Assembly (NCBI GenBank): GCA_023416585.1
Contig: JAEZHM010000092.1
Location: 1 to 5,013, forward strand
Reading direction: 5' to 3'
Origin: Bacillota bacterium
GTDB taxonomy: Bacteria > Bacillota > Clostridia > Christensenellales > Aristaeellaceae
Length of the DNA: 5,013 nt
The notes beneath the pieces are model-generated. The model saw nothing but the letters and a program-made list of their open reading frames with translations. It did no database searches and had not been told where the DNA came from. The translations under genes were made by a program, and so were the position numbers. Below are positions 1-4,509 of this stretch, piece by piece; the first letter of the stretch is position 1, and each line of letters starts with the position of its first letter.

Positions 1-824
1 GGCAAAAGCGGAGTGCAAGCTTTACGGCTGTCTTTCAAATAGAAAACGGAAAGTTGTATTACGCCGGCCCCAAATTCCTTTTGAAAGAAGGAGAACATGC
101 GCGGGTATACTACTCTCAAGCCGATGAAGATTTGGCAAACCAGCTATTGGAGGCAGAAACACAGACGTTGGGCCAGATGATGAACCTGTTGGATTTCACG
201 CCAAACGGCTACATCACAATCAAGCTGTTTGATGACCAGCAGGTGTTTCTGCAATCGGTGAAGCTGGATTTGCCCGAATGGGTGGGCGGCTGGCACGAAT
301 ATGGCGAATCGATCAAGTCCTTCACCGGTGCCTATGGCAGCAACGCTGCCAACTACAAACACATGCTGAACCATGAGTCCTCACACCGGATGGTTTCAGA
401 ACTTTCCAATGACAATGCATCCTACTGGCTGCAGGAAGGGCTTGCCGGTGTGTTTGAGAATTGGCTCGACAACCCAAGCGAACCCTGGCTGAGTGCAGCG
501 GAGGCCATGATGGAATACACACCGTATGCCAAACACAAAACCATCGATCTGGAAAAAATCGGCACTGATGACTCATCCGCCGTAATGCTCTATTATGCGT
601 CGTCAAAGGCTTATGCCGCATTTTTAATGGATCAATACGGATGGGGAAAAATGCGTGAAGCATTGGAGTATATGAAAAAATTTGAGTTGATTCCGGTGAC
701 GGCGGCGGAAAAGATCCAGGAAACCAACGAGCGCACCGGCGAGGCTGTCAAGGCCGTGTTTGGGCTGGACGACAGCAACATGCAGGCTGGTTTTGAGCAA
801 TGGCTGGCCGACCTGCGAAAATAA
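1..824 (+). CDS. Peptidase MA-like (gluzincin) metallopeptidase, 5'-truncated by the window edge
   Basis: The frame is open from the first complete codon at position 3 to a TAA at 822-824, giving 273 visible residues; the N-terminus, and any signal peptide, lies upstream. A TTG at 54 is in frame but has no good ribosome binding site, and sensible protein (ending in IENGKLYYAGP) runs through it, so I do not take it as the start. The zinc motif HESSH is encoded at 372-386, and a third-ligand glutamate in the segment YWLQEGLAGVFENW follows at 435-437, giving the HExxH...E arrangement of gluzincins. The aromatic-rich GGWHEYGESIKSFTG stretch before the motif, and the helical C-terminus, fit the peptidase MA-like family, whose members are often secreted or membrane-anchored. 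Substrate is unknown. The following gene is 201 bp away, so this is probably the end of a transcription unit. Family call is good; specific function is not assignable. Confidence 0.8.
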   Translation, partial: QKRSASFTAVFQIENGKLYYAGPKFLLKEGEHARVYYSQADEDLANQLLEAETQTLGQMMNLLDFTPNGYITIKLFDDQQVFLQSVKLDLPEWVGGWHEYGESIKSFTGAYGSNAANYKHMLNHESSHRMVSELSNDNASYWLQEGLAGVFENWLDNPSEPWLSAAEAMMEYTPYAKHKTIDLEKIGTDDSSAVMLYYASSKAYAAFLMDQYGWGKMREALEYMKKFELIPVTAAEKIQETNERTGEAVKAVFGLDDSNMQAGFEQWLADLRK

Positions 825-866
825 CAAATTTGGATCTGCTGGAAAAAAGCCGTATGGCAACTGGAT

Positions 867-895
867 TTTGCCGGCTTAACCAGCAGGCTGGCAAA
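867..895 (+). terminator. Weak hairpin downstream of the metallopeptidase gene
   Basis: A 9-bp stem (867-875 with 887-895, one G-U pair) encloses an 11-nt loop, about 42 bp after the stop codon. The bases after it (GTAATTTCCTTC) are only moderately T-rich, so it may be a weak intrinsic terminator or just an RNA hairpin. I see no coding potential in the rest of 825-1025. Confidence 0.3.
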
Positions 896-954
896 GTAAT
901 TTCCTTCAAACGAACCAACTGGAATGTTCATGCCATCTCCGCAATTTTTACTTG

Positions 955-1018
955 GTGTTGCGAAGTCTTTGAAAGGGAACATTATTATCGCAACGCAAAA
1001 CAATTGCGAAACAGGAGG
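955..1018 (+). promoter_or_regulatory. TTGCG/CGCAA word cluster and SASP ribosome binding site
   Basis: TTGCG occurs at 958-962 and 1004-1008 and its complement CGCAA at 989-993 and 994-998; TTGCGAA is repeated exactly at 958-964 and 1004-1010. The words allow alternative RNA stems: 957-962 with 989-994, or 994-998 with 1004-1008 (5-nt loop). The second ends only four bases before a perfect AGGAGG at 1013-1018, which sits 7 nt before the SASP ATG. The ribosome binding site is certain; a regulatory role for the repeats is a guess. Confidence 0.4.
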
Positions 1019-1025
1019 AAGAGAA

Positions 1026-1235
1026 ATGGACGTTCAAAGCCGTATCAGCAGGGCCAAGCCTTTGGTCACAGGCGCGCAGGACAAGCTTTACAACATGAAA
1101 TATGAGACCGCTTCCGAGCTTTCGATCAGCATCCCCAACCAGGATTACTGGGGCGACGTCTCATCCCGCGATTGCGGCCGGGTGGGCGGCAACATGACCC
1201 GCAAGCTGGTTGCGCTGGGCAAACAGCAACTGTAA
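1026..1235 (+). CDS. Alpha/beta-type small acid-soluble spore protein (SASP)
   Basis: A 69-aa protein. Proteins of this family coat and protect DNA in the dormant spore and are degraded by the protease GPR at germination. Two family signatures are visible. The first is MKYETASELSI (residues 24-34), matching the MKYEIASE-type block that contains the GPR cleavage site. The second is RDCGRVGGNMTRKLV (48-62), matching the C-terminal G-x-VGG-x-[hydrophobic]-x-[KR] block, followed by the usual glutamine-rich end (GKQQL). Length suits the family. The ATG at 1026 is chosen over one at 924 because a perfect AGGAGG lies 7 nt upstream and homology begins after it. Unusual points are Thr28 where Ile, Leu or Phe normally follows the GPR-site glutamate, and a cysteine (C50) in the second block. 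Expression is expected in the forespore under sigma-G, but I could not identify a convincing sigma-G promoter. Confidence 0.88.
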   Translation: MDVQSRISRAKPLVTGAQDKLYNMKYETASELSISIPNQDYWGDVSSRDCGRVGGNMTRKLVALGKQQL

Positions 1236-1264
1236 CTGTCAAGTTCACAGCCAAGCCTGCGACA

Positions 1265-1299
1265 TTCCCCTTCCGAACCCATATGGGCCGGAAGGGGAA
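1265..1299 (+). terminator. Perfect 11-bp hairpin after the SASP gene, candidate terminator
   Basis: Arms 1265-1275 and 1289-1299 pair perfectly over 11 bp around a 13-nt loop that itself contains the palindrome CCCATATGGG (1278-1287). It lies 30 bp after the SASP stop. The downstream bases (AACTTTATATCC) are only partly T-rich, so termination is likely but not textbook. The rest of 1300-1401 holds the yetF leader; I see no gene there. Confidence 0.55.
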
Positions 1300-1401
1300 A
1301 ACTTTATATCCTCTGGTCTGTTTGTGCCTCATGTATCAAGCGGATGGTATGGGATAGTTCAGGCCATCCTAACAGGTAAACCAGATTAGAGGGATGATCT
1401 T

Positions 1402-2085
1402 TTGGGCTCTGATATACTGGCTCTCGTGGTAAGAACATCAATTTCATTTTCTGTTTTGCTGATCCTGGCAAGGTTTTTAGGGAATAAGCAGTTGAGCCAA
1501 CTGACATTCTTCAACTATATCACTGGAATCACCATTGGCTCAATTTCCGCCAATATCATCAGCAAAGTCAGCGAATCACATCTGGATGATTTTCTTGGGA
1601 TGATCTGGTGGTGTGTTCTTGCTGTCGTGATTGAGTACATAAGCCTGAAATCGGGAAATGCACGGCTTATTATAGATGGCCAACCCACGATCATCATTAA
1701 AAACGGAATCCTCAAGAAAAAAGCGCTTCAAAAATGCAGAATCAATCTGGATGACATCTCTATGATGCTGAGAGAGAAAGATGTATTTTCCATTTTGGAT
1801 GTCGATTATGGAATTCTCGAACCCGACGGGCAATTAAGTGTCTTAAAGAAACAAGAGAAACAACAGGCCACAAAAGAAGAACTGGGCATATCCTCACCAT
1901 TATCAAAATACCTGCCATCTGAAATAATCGTGGATGGAAAGATCATCCATCATAACCTGGTGGAATTCAACCTGGACGAGCAGTGGCTGATGCAGCAGCT
2001 CCAGGAGCAACAGATTCGCTCTTCCAAAGATGTCCTCTATGCAGAACTGCAAAGTGACGGAACATTGTATATCCAAAAAGAGTAG
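1402..2085 (+). CDS. YetF-like DUF421 membrane protein
   Basis: A 227-aa protein, close to the roughly 220-230 aa usual for the YetF/YrbG (DUF421) family. Three N-terminal hydrophobic segments lie near residues 5-26, 36-54 and 63-83. A soluble region follows with the family's typical stretches: YISLKSGNARLIIDGQPTII (79-98), the NLDDISMMLREKDVFSILDVDYGILEPDGQLSVL block (about 114-147), and a C-terminal second half with SEIIVDGKIIHHNL. The start is TTG at 1402, with AGAGGG at 1388-1393 giving 8-nt spacing; the ATG at 1394 is out of frame and the next in-frame ATG lies beyond two membrane segments. YetF-family proteins occur in spoVA-2mob-type operons, and the related 2Duf protein affects spore membrane properties and wet-heat resistance. 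The SASP gene next door makes a spore role plausible here but unproven. The gene is visibly more AT-rich than the sigma operon. Confidence 0.88.
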   Translation: MGSDILALVVRTSISFSVLLILARFLGNKQLSQLTFFNYITGITIGSISANIISKVSESHLDDFLGMIWWCVLAVVIEYISLKSGNARLIIDGQPTIIIKNGILKKKALQKCRINLDDISMMLREKDVFSILDVDYGILEPDGQLSVLKKQEKQQATKEELGISSPLSKYLPSEIIVDGKIIHHNLVEFNLDEQWLMQQLQEQQIRSSKDVLYAELQSDGTLYIQKE

Positions 2086-2100
2086 AGTTACGGGCAAGAG

Positions 2101-2124
2101 AAAACCCGGCCATGTAGGCCGGGT
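2101..2124. terminator. Bidirectional intrinsic terminator after yetF
   Basis: A perfect 8-bp stem (2104-2111 with 2117-2124, ACCCGGCC/GGCCGGGT) has a 5-nt loop. On the minus strand it is followed by TTTTCTCTT, a good U-tract; on the plus strand the downstream bases are less T-rich. It begins 19 bp after the yetF stop. Over 2101-2125 it matches 22 of 25 bases of the tRNA-Leu terminator at 2322-2346, with a compensatory change in the stem. Confidence 0.65.
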
Positions 2125-2166
2125 CATCGCTACTATTTACCCTTTATCCTAATTGGGCGCTTAGAT

Positions 2167-2191
2167 TTTGGTGCCGAAGGTGGGACTTGAA
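2167..2191 (-). pseudogene. Partial copy of the tRNA-Leu 3' end (att-like repeat)
   Basis: These 25 bases are identical to 2355-2379, the T-loop side, acceptor 3' strand and CCA end of the intact tRNA-Leu on the minus strand. Upstream of the T-loop (in tRNA direction) the sequence is unrelated: the T-stem cannot pair, and no anticodon or D arm follows. It is therefore a tRNA fragment, not a gene. Such 3'-end copies are typical of att sites left by tRNA-targeting integrases, but tandem duplication followed by decay explains it equally well. Confidence 0.75.
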
Positions 2192-2309
2192 GCCGGCGTT
2201 GCCGGCGGCATTTGCCGCCTTCAGGCTTGCGCCCGCCGCTTATGGTTGACTGGTTGTTCGCCCTTCGTAGTAAGAAGCCCGCACATGCTTTTGCGTAGGT
2301 TCAAGTCCC
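2182..2309. repeat. 10-bp inverted repeat of tRNA T-arm sequence
   Basis: GGGACTTGAA at 2182-2191 and its exact complement TTCAAGTCCC at 2300-2309 flank a 108-bp segment. Both arms are tRNA T-loop sequence, so the repeat probably reflects two tRNA fragments in opposite orientation rather than transposon ends. Confidence 0.6.
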
Positions 2310-2320
2310 CCTCCCAAATG
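2192..2320. other. Non-coding, GC-rich foldable segment between the tRNA fragments
   Basis: No credible gene is present. The left part is densely self-complementary: GCCGGC at 2192-2197 and 2201-2206 with a 3-nt spacer, then arms 2204-2210 and 2213-2219 (GGCGGCA/TGCCGCC) overlapping it. At the right, GGTTCAAGTCC (2298-2308) matches the core T-arm consensus of a tRNA on the plus strand, the inverse of the fragment at 2182-2191. A weak anticodon-arm-like stem lies at 2264-2278, but no acceptor stem or D arm can be drawn. The whole looks like rearranged tRNA debris plus a GC-rich repeat. Confidence 0.4.
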
Positions 2321-2345
2321 AAAAACCCGACCATGAAGGTCGGGT
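2321..2345 (-). terminator. Intrinsic terminator of tRNA-Leu
   Basis: An 8-bp perfect stem (2325-2332 with 2338-2345, ACCCGACC/GGTCGGGT) and 5-nt loop begins 11 bases beyond the tRNA CCA end on the minus strand. It is followed on that strand by five Ts (complement of 2321-2325). Downstream bases on the plus strand (CTTTCTCC) are also T-rich, so it may work both ways. Confidence 0.8.
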
Positions 2346-2356
2346 CTTTCTCCATT

Positions 2357-2443
2357 TGGTGCCGAAGGTGGGACTTGAACCCACACATGCTCATCACATA
2401 ACGGATTTTGAGTCCGCCGCGTCTGCCATTCCACCACTTCGGC
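2357..2443 (-). tRNA. tRNA-Leu, anticodon CAA
   Basis: An 87-nt class II tRNA on the minus strand including an encoded CCA (2357-2359). The 5' end GCCGAAG (2437-2443) pairs with CTTCGGC (2361-2367) in the acceptor stem, with discriminator A at 2360. The anticodon stem 2413-2417 with 2401-2405 closes a 7-nt loop CTCAAAA (2406-2412), giving anticodon CAA at 2408-2410, which reads UUG. A long variable arm and a fully paired T arm (GTGGG, loop TTCAAGT, CCCAC) follow. The long variable arm together with CAA identifies leucine. The yetF gene beside it uses a UUG start. An intrinsic terminator follows, and a promoter lies just upstream at 2458-2486. Confidence 0.96.
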
Positions 2444-2457
2444 AATTGGGTTTTTTT

Positions 2458-2486
2458 AATATAGCATACCGCAGCGATTTATGCAA
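2458..2486 (-). promoter_or_regulatory. Sigma-A-like promoter of tRNA-Leu
   Basis: On the minus strand TTGCAT (2481-2486) and TATATT (2458-2463) are separated by 17 bp, placing the start about 7 bp further on, close to the tRNA 5' end at 2443. The -10 is good; the -35 matches the TTG of the consensus only. Confidence 0.5.
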
Positions 2487-2503
2487 CACAGATTGAGCGG
2501 ATG

Positions 2504-2512
2504 TGTTATAAT
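2504..2512 (+). promoter_or_regulatory. Extended -10 promoter of the sigma operon
   Basis: TGTTATAAT is a perfect extended -10 (TGnTATAAT) 53 bp before the sigma factor ATG. No good TTGACA lies 17 bp upstream, which extended -10 promoters can tolerate. I find no convincing ECF-type (TGAAAC/CGT) autoregulatory promoter in this gap. Confidence 0.5.
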
Positions 2513-2523
2513 TTGATGTATGA

Positions 2524-2544
2524 AATAATGGATTATTGATAATC
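2524..2544 (+). promoter_or_regulatory. Overlapping AT-rich palindromes, possible operator
   Basis: AATAATGGATTATT (2524-2537) and GATTATTGATAATC (2531-2544) are two overlapping inverted repeats, each with 6-bp arms and a 2-bp centre. They lie just after the expected transcription start and six bases before the GGAGGG ribosome binding site at 2550-2555. They could bind a repressor or fold in the leader; function is unproven. Confidence 0.35.
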
Positions 2545-2564
2545 TGTTCGGAGGGATACGCGAG

Positions 2565-3149
2565 ATGACCGAAGCAGACATTCTGCTGATCAAACGCGCC
2601 CAGAAAGGCGATGCTGCGGCTTTTGAGTCGCTTTATAACCAGCATCTGAAACGGGTTTATAACATTGCCTGGCGCATGATGGGCAGCGGATCCGACGCCG
2701 AAGACATCGCCCAGGAGGTCATGCTCAAAGCCTGGCGCGCACTGCCTGCCTTCAAGCTGGACAGTGCTTTCGGCACATGGCTGTATCGCATCACGATCAA
2801 TGCCTGCCATGACGAGCTGAGGCGCAGGAAGGCAAAGACAGTATCTGTGGAACAAATGCAAGAGGTGGGCCGCGAGCTGGAGACGGAAGGGTTTGAGGAA
2901 CGCTCCGATACCGGCGGCAGTATCGCCTGGGCCATCGGGCGGCTCAATGAAGAATACCGCGCGGCGCTGGTGCTGCGCGACGTGGAAGGATATGCCTACG
3001 ACGAAATTGCCCAAATCCTGAAATGCCCCATCGGCACCGTGCGATCGCGGATCAACCGGGCCAGGGAACAGCTCCGGAACATGCTGTGCGGAAGCGGAAC
3101 TTTCCTCGGATCCACCGCGTCCAATCTAGCAGAAAGGGGCAGAACATGA
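2565..3149 (+). CDS. ECF-family RNA polymerase sigma factor (SigW/RpoE-like)
   Basis: A 194-aa sigma-70-family protein of group 4, which directs RNA polymerase to stress-response promoters when released from its anti-sigma factor. Region 2 spans about residues 19-89: the region 2.2 core DAEDIAQEVMLKAW (44-57) binds core polymerase, and FGTWLYRITINACHDELRRRK (69-89) is the promoter -10 recognition and melting part. Region 4 spans about 120-173, with the helix-turn-helix in YAYDEIAQILKCPIGTVRSRINRAREQL (143-170) for -35 recognition. A short tail (175-194) follows. The ATG at 2565 has GGAGGG nine bases upstream. The stop overlaps the next ATG as ATGA, so sigma and anti-sigma translation are coupled, as is usual for such pairs. 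Regulon cannot be told from here. Confidence 0.95.
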   Translation: MTEADILLIKRAQKGDAAAFESLYNQHLKRVYNIAWRMMGSGSDAEDIAQEVMLKAWRALPAFKLDSAFGTWLYRITINACHDELRRRKAKTVSVEQMQEVGRELETEGFEERSDTGGSIAWAIGRLNEEYRAALVLRDVEGYAYDEIAQILKCPIGTVRSRINRAREQLRNMLCGSGTFLGSTASNLAERGRT

Positions 3150-3694
3150 AAACGTGCGGCTTCGAAAACCAAATCAACCAATATATGGACGGGGAGCTGT
3201 CCGGTGCGAAGCTTCGCTCGTTTGAGGCCCACCTGCAGGAGTGCCCTTCATGCCGCGAGGAAGTGGAGCAGTTCCGCGGACTGCTTGACGGCCTTCACAG
3301 CCTGGAGGACCGGGAGGTACCCCCGGCGCTGCAGGATAGGCTACACGCCGCCCTTTCCGAAGAAATCGCAAAAGGGGATGGCAGGGTGAAACGGAAACTG
3401 AACCCCTGGGCGCTCACAGCAGCGGCAGCCGCTCTGGTTGTAGTGCTGGTGGGTGGCACAATGCTGGCCGGCGGAGGGCTTGGGTTGATGGGCAACACCG
3501 CATCTGACCTTGCCGCGCCAGGCGCACCGGACAATTACGTTGCCGCGGATCTGGATAATAACCAGACAGGCAGCGCTTATGACGGCAAACAATCCGAGGG
3601 TTTTGGTGTGCAGGCGGCACCCACAATGGCTCCCGCTGCCACTGAAGCAGCTGCGCCGGAGAAAGAAATGCCGCAGATGGGCATTGCCCGCTGA
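3146..3694 (+). CDS. Zinc-finger (ZAS/zf-HC2) membrane anti-sigma factor
   Basis: A 182-aa protein expected to sequester the sigma factor encoded just upstream. The N-terminal cytoplasmic zinc-binding anti-sigma domain has the H-x3-C-x2-C motif at H29, C33 and C36 (HLQECPSC), with C4 a likely fourth ligand and the typical INQYMDGELS stretch between. A single transmembrane segment lies at about 89-111, after positive residues KRK. A low-complexity, Ala/Pro/Gly-rich extracytoplasmic tail runs to the end. The ATG at 3146 overlaps the sigma stop and has AAAGGGG upstream at 3132-3138; an in-frame ATG at 3023 lies inside the sigma gene and is rejected. The TGA at 3692-3694 ends the frame in mid-linker, and the very same frame continues into DUF4349. 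The protein may therefore be the front half of a split or interrupted zf-HC2-TM-DUF4349 protein. Confidence 0.9.
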   Translation: MKTCGFENQINQYMDGELSGAKLRSFEAHLQECPSCREEVEQFRGLLDGLHSLEDREVPPALQDRLHAALSEEIAKGDGRVKRKLNPWALTAAAAALVVVLVGGTMLAGGGLGLMGNTASDLAAPGAPDNYVAADLDNNQTGSAYDGKQSEGFGVQAAPTMAPAATEAAAPEKEMPQMGIAR

Positions 3695-3706
3695 GGCAAC
3701 GGCGAT

Positions 3707-4507
3707 GTGCTTACGGACAAGGGTTCTACCGGCACCGGCAATGACACGATAACCAAAGCAGCAGAGGGCCGCAAGATCATTTATACAGCCTACCTGGTGG
3801 TAGAAACCCGCGAATACGACAAAGGCATGGACGCGCTGAAAGGCCTGCTGGCCAAATACAACGGTTACCAGGAGAATTCACAGGAGACCGGCGTGCCCGA
3901 CTCCGGCGACAGCCTGCAAGGCCGCACTGCCGTGGTGAGCATCCGGATGCCGATCGACCAATACGGCGCGGCGATGGATGAGCTGCAAAAGATGGGCAAT
4001 GTGCTCAGCAAGAATGAGAGCACCGAGGATGTCAGCCGCCAGTATGTGGACACAGAGGCCCGCAACCGCGAGCTCATCAAGGCCCGCGAAACCTACTTCA
4101 AGCTGCTGGAGAAAGCGGACAACACCGAGAGCATTGTTGCCATCCAAAACGAGATCACGCGCCTGACCATTGAGATCGAGCAGGCCACGGCGCAGTTGAA
4201 ATACTGGGACGACAAGGTGAGCTATTCCACGATTACCATCGAGATCCACGAGCTGGTCACGCCCAAGACCGTGAAGCCCGTGGATCCTGACCTCAACGAG
4301 CGCATGGGCGGCGCGCTCAACAGCACACTGAACAGCATGAAGAAAAGCGCGGAGAATTTCGCAGTGCAATTTGTCGGGTTCCTGCCCTGGCTGGCAATCA
4401 TTGTAGTGGTTGCCGCGATCCTGGCAGCGGTCCTGATCCCCGTGGGCATGAAGGCCCGCCGGGCGGCAAAACTCAAGGAGGCCGCCCCCAAGCAAAAGGA
4501 GGAATAA
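3707..4507 (+). CDS. DUF4349 membrane protein, in frame with the preceding anti-sigma gene
   Basis: From GTG 3707 this encodes 266 aa. The DUF4349 region starts with GRKIIYTAYLVVETREYDKG (21-40). It continues with SIRMPIDQYGAAMDELQKMGNVLSKNESTEDVSRQYVDTEARN (78-120), a probable coiled coil (about 115-166) and the strand DDKVSYSTITIEI (168-180). A C-terminal membrane helix (about 222-246) precedes a basic, lysine-rich tail. The family is thought to lie outside the membrane, but this start gives no signal peptide or N-terminal helix to export it. The frame equals that of the anti-sigma gene, with only the TGA at 3692-3694 between. Either it is re-initiated at GTG 3707 (GAGG at 3693-3696, 10-nt spacing) or it is the back half of an interrupted fusion. 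Its stop overlaps the leader of the SIMPL gene. Exact start uncertain; domain identity good. Confidence 0.82.
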   Translation: MLTDKGSTGTGNDTITKAAEGRKIIYTAYLVVETREYDKGMDALKGLLAKYNGYQENSQETGVPDSGDSLQGRTAVVSIRMPIDQYGAAMDELQKMGNVLSKNESTEDVSRQYVDTEARNRELIKARETYFKLLEKADNTESIVAIQNEITRLTIEIEQATAQLKYWDDKVSYSTITIEIHELVTPKTVKPVDPDLNERMGGALNSTLNSMKKSAENFAVQFVGFLPWLAIIVVVAAILAAVLIPVGMKARRAAKLKEAAPKQKEE

Positions 4508-4509
4508 CC

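Noticed and set aside
978..990. CATTATT as a sigma-G -10 for the SASP gene
   Set aside because: It fits the -10 consensus in six of seven positions but no matching -35 lies at the right distance.
924..1025. Upstream ATG that would extend the SASP by 34 residues
   Set aside because: No ribosome binding site there; the perfect AGGAGG and family similarity both point to 1026.
2225..2316. A second, plus-strand tRNA ending in GGTTCAAGTCC
   Set aside because: The T-arm core and a weak 4-bp anticodon-like stem are present, but the T-stem barely pairs and there is no acceptor or D arm, so it is not a functional tRNA.
2168..2445. Several open frames across the tRNA region on both strands
   Set aside because: They read through the tRNA gene and its antisense, giving peptides such as CRRWDLNPH and GGMADAADSKS, well-known artefacts of tRNA sequence. 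No ribosome binding site or coding pattern supports them.
3023..3145. Upstream in-frame ATG for the anti-sigma gene
   Set aside because: It lies inside the sigma region 4 coding sequence; the ATGA overlap at 3146 with a ribosome binding site is the normal arrangement and puts the zinc-finger domain at the N-terminus.
3692..3694. TGA recoded as tryptophan or selenocysteine
   Set aside because: No other gene here has an internal TGA, tryptophans are TGG, the sigma gene ends in TGA, and I see no convincing SECIS-like hairpin directly after it.
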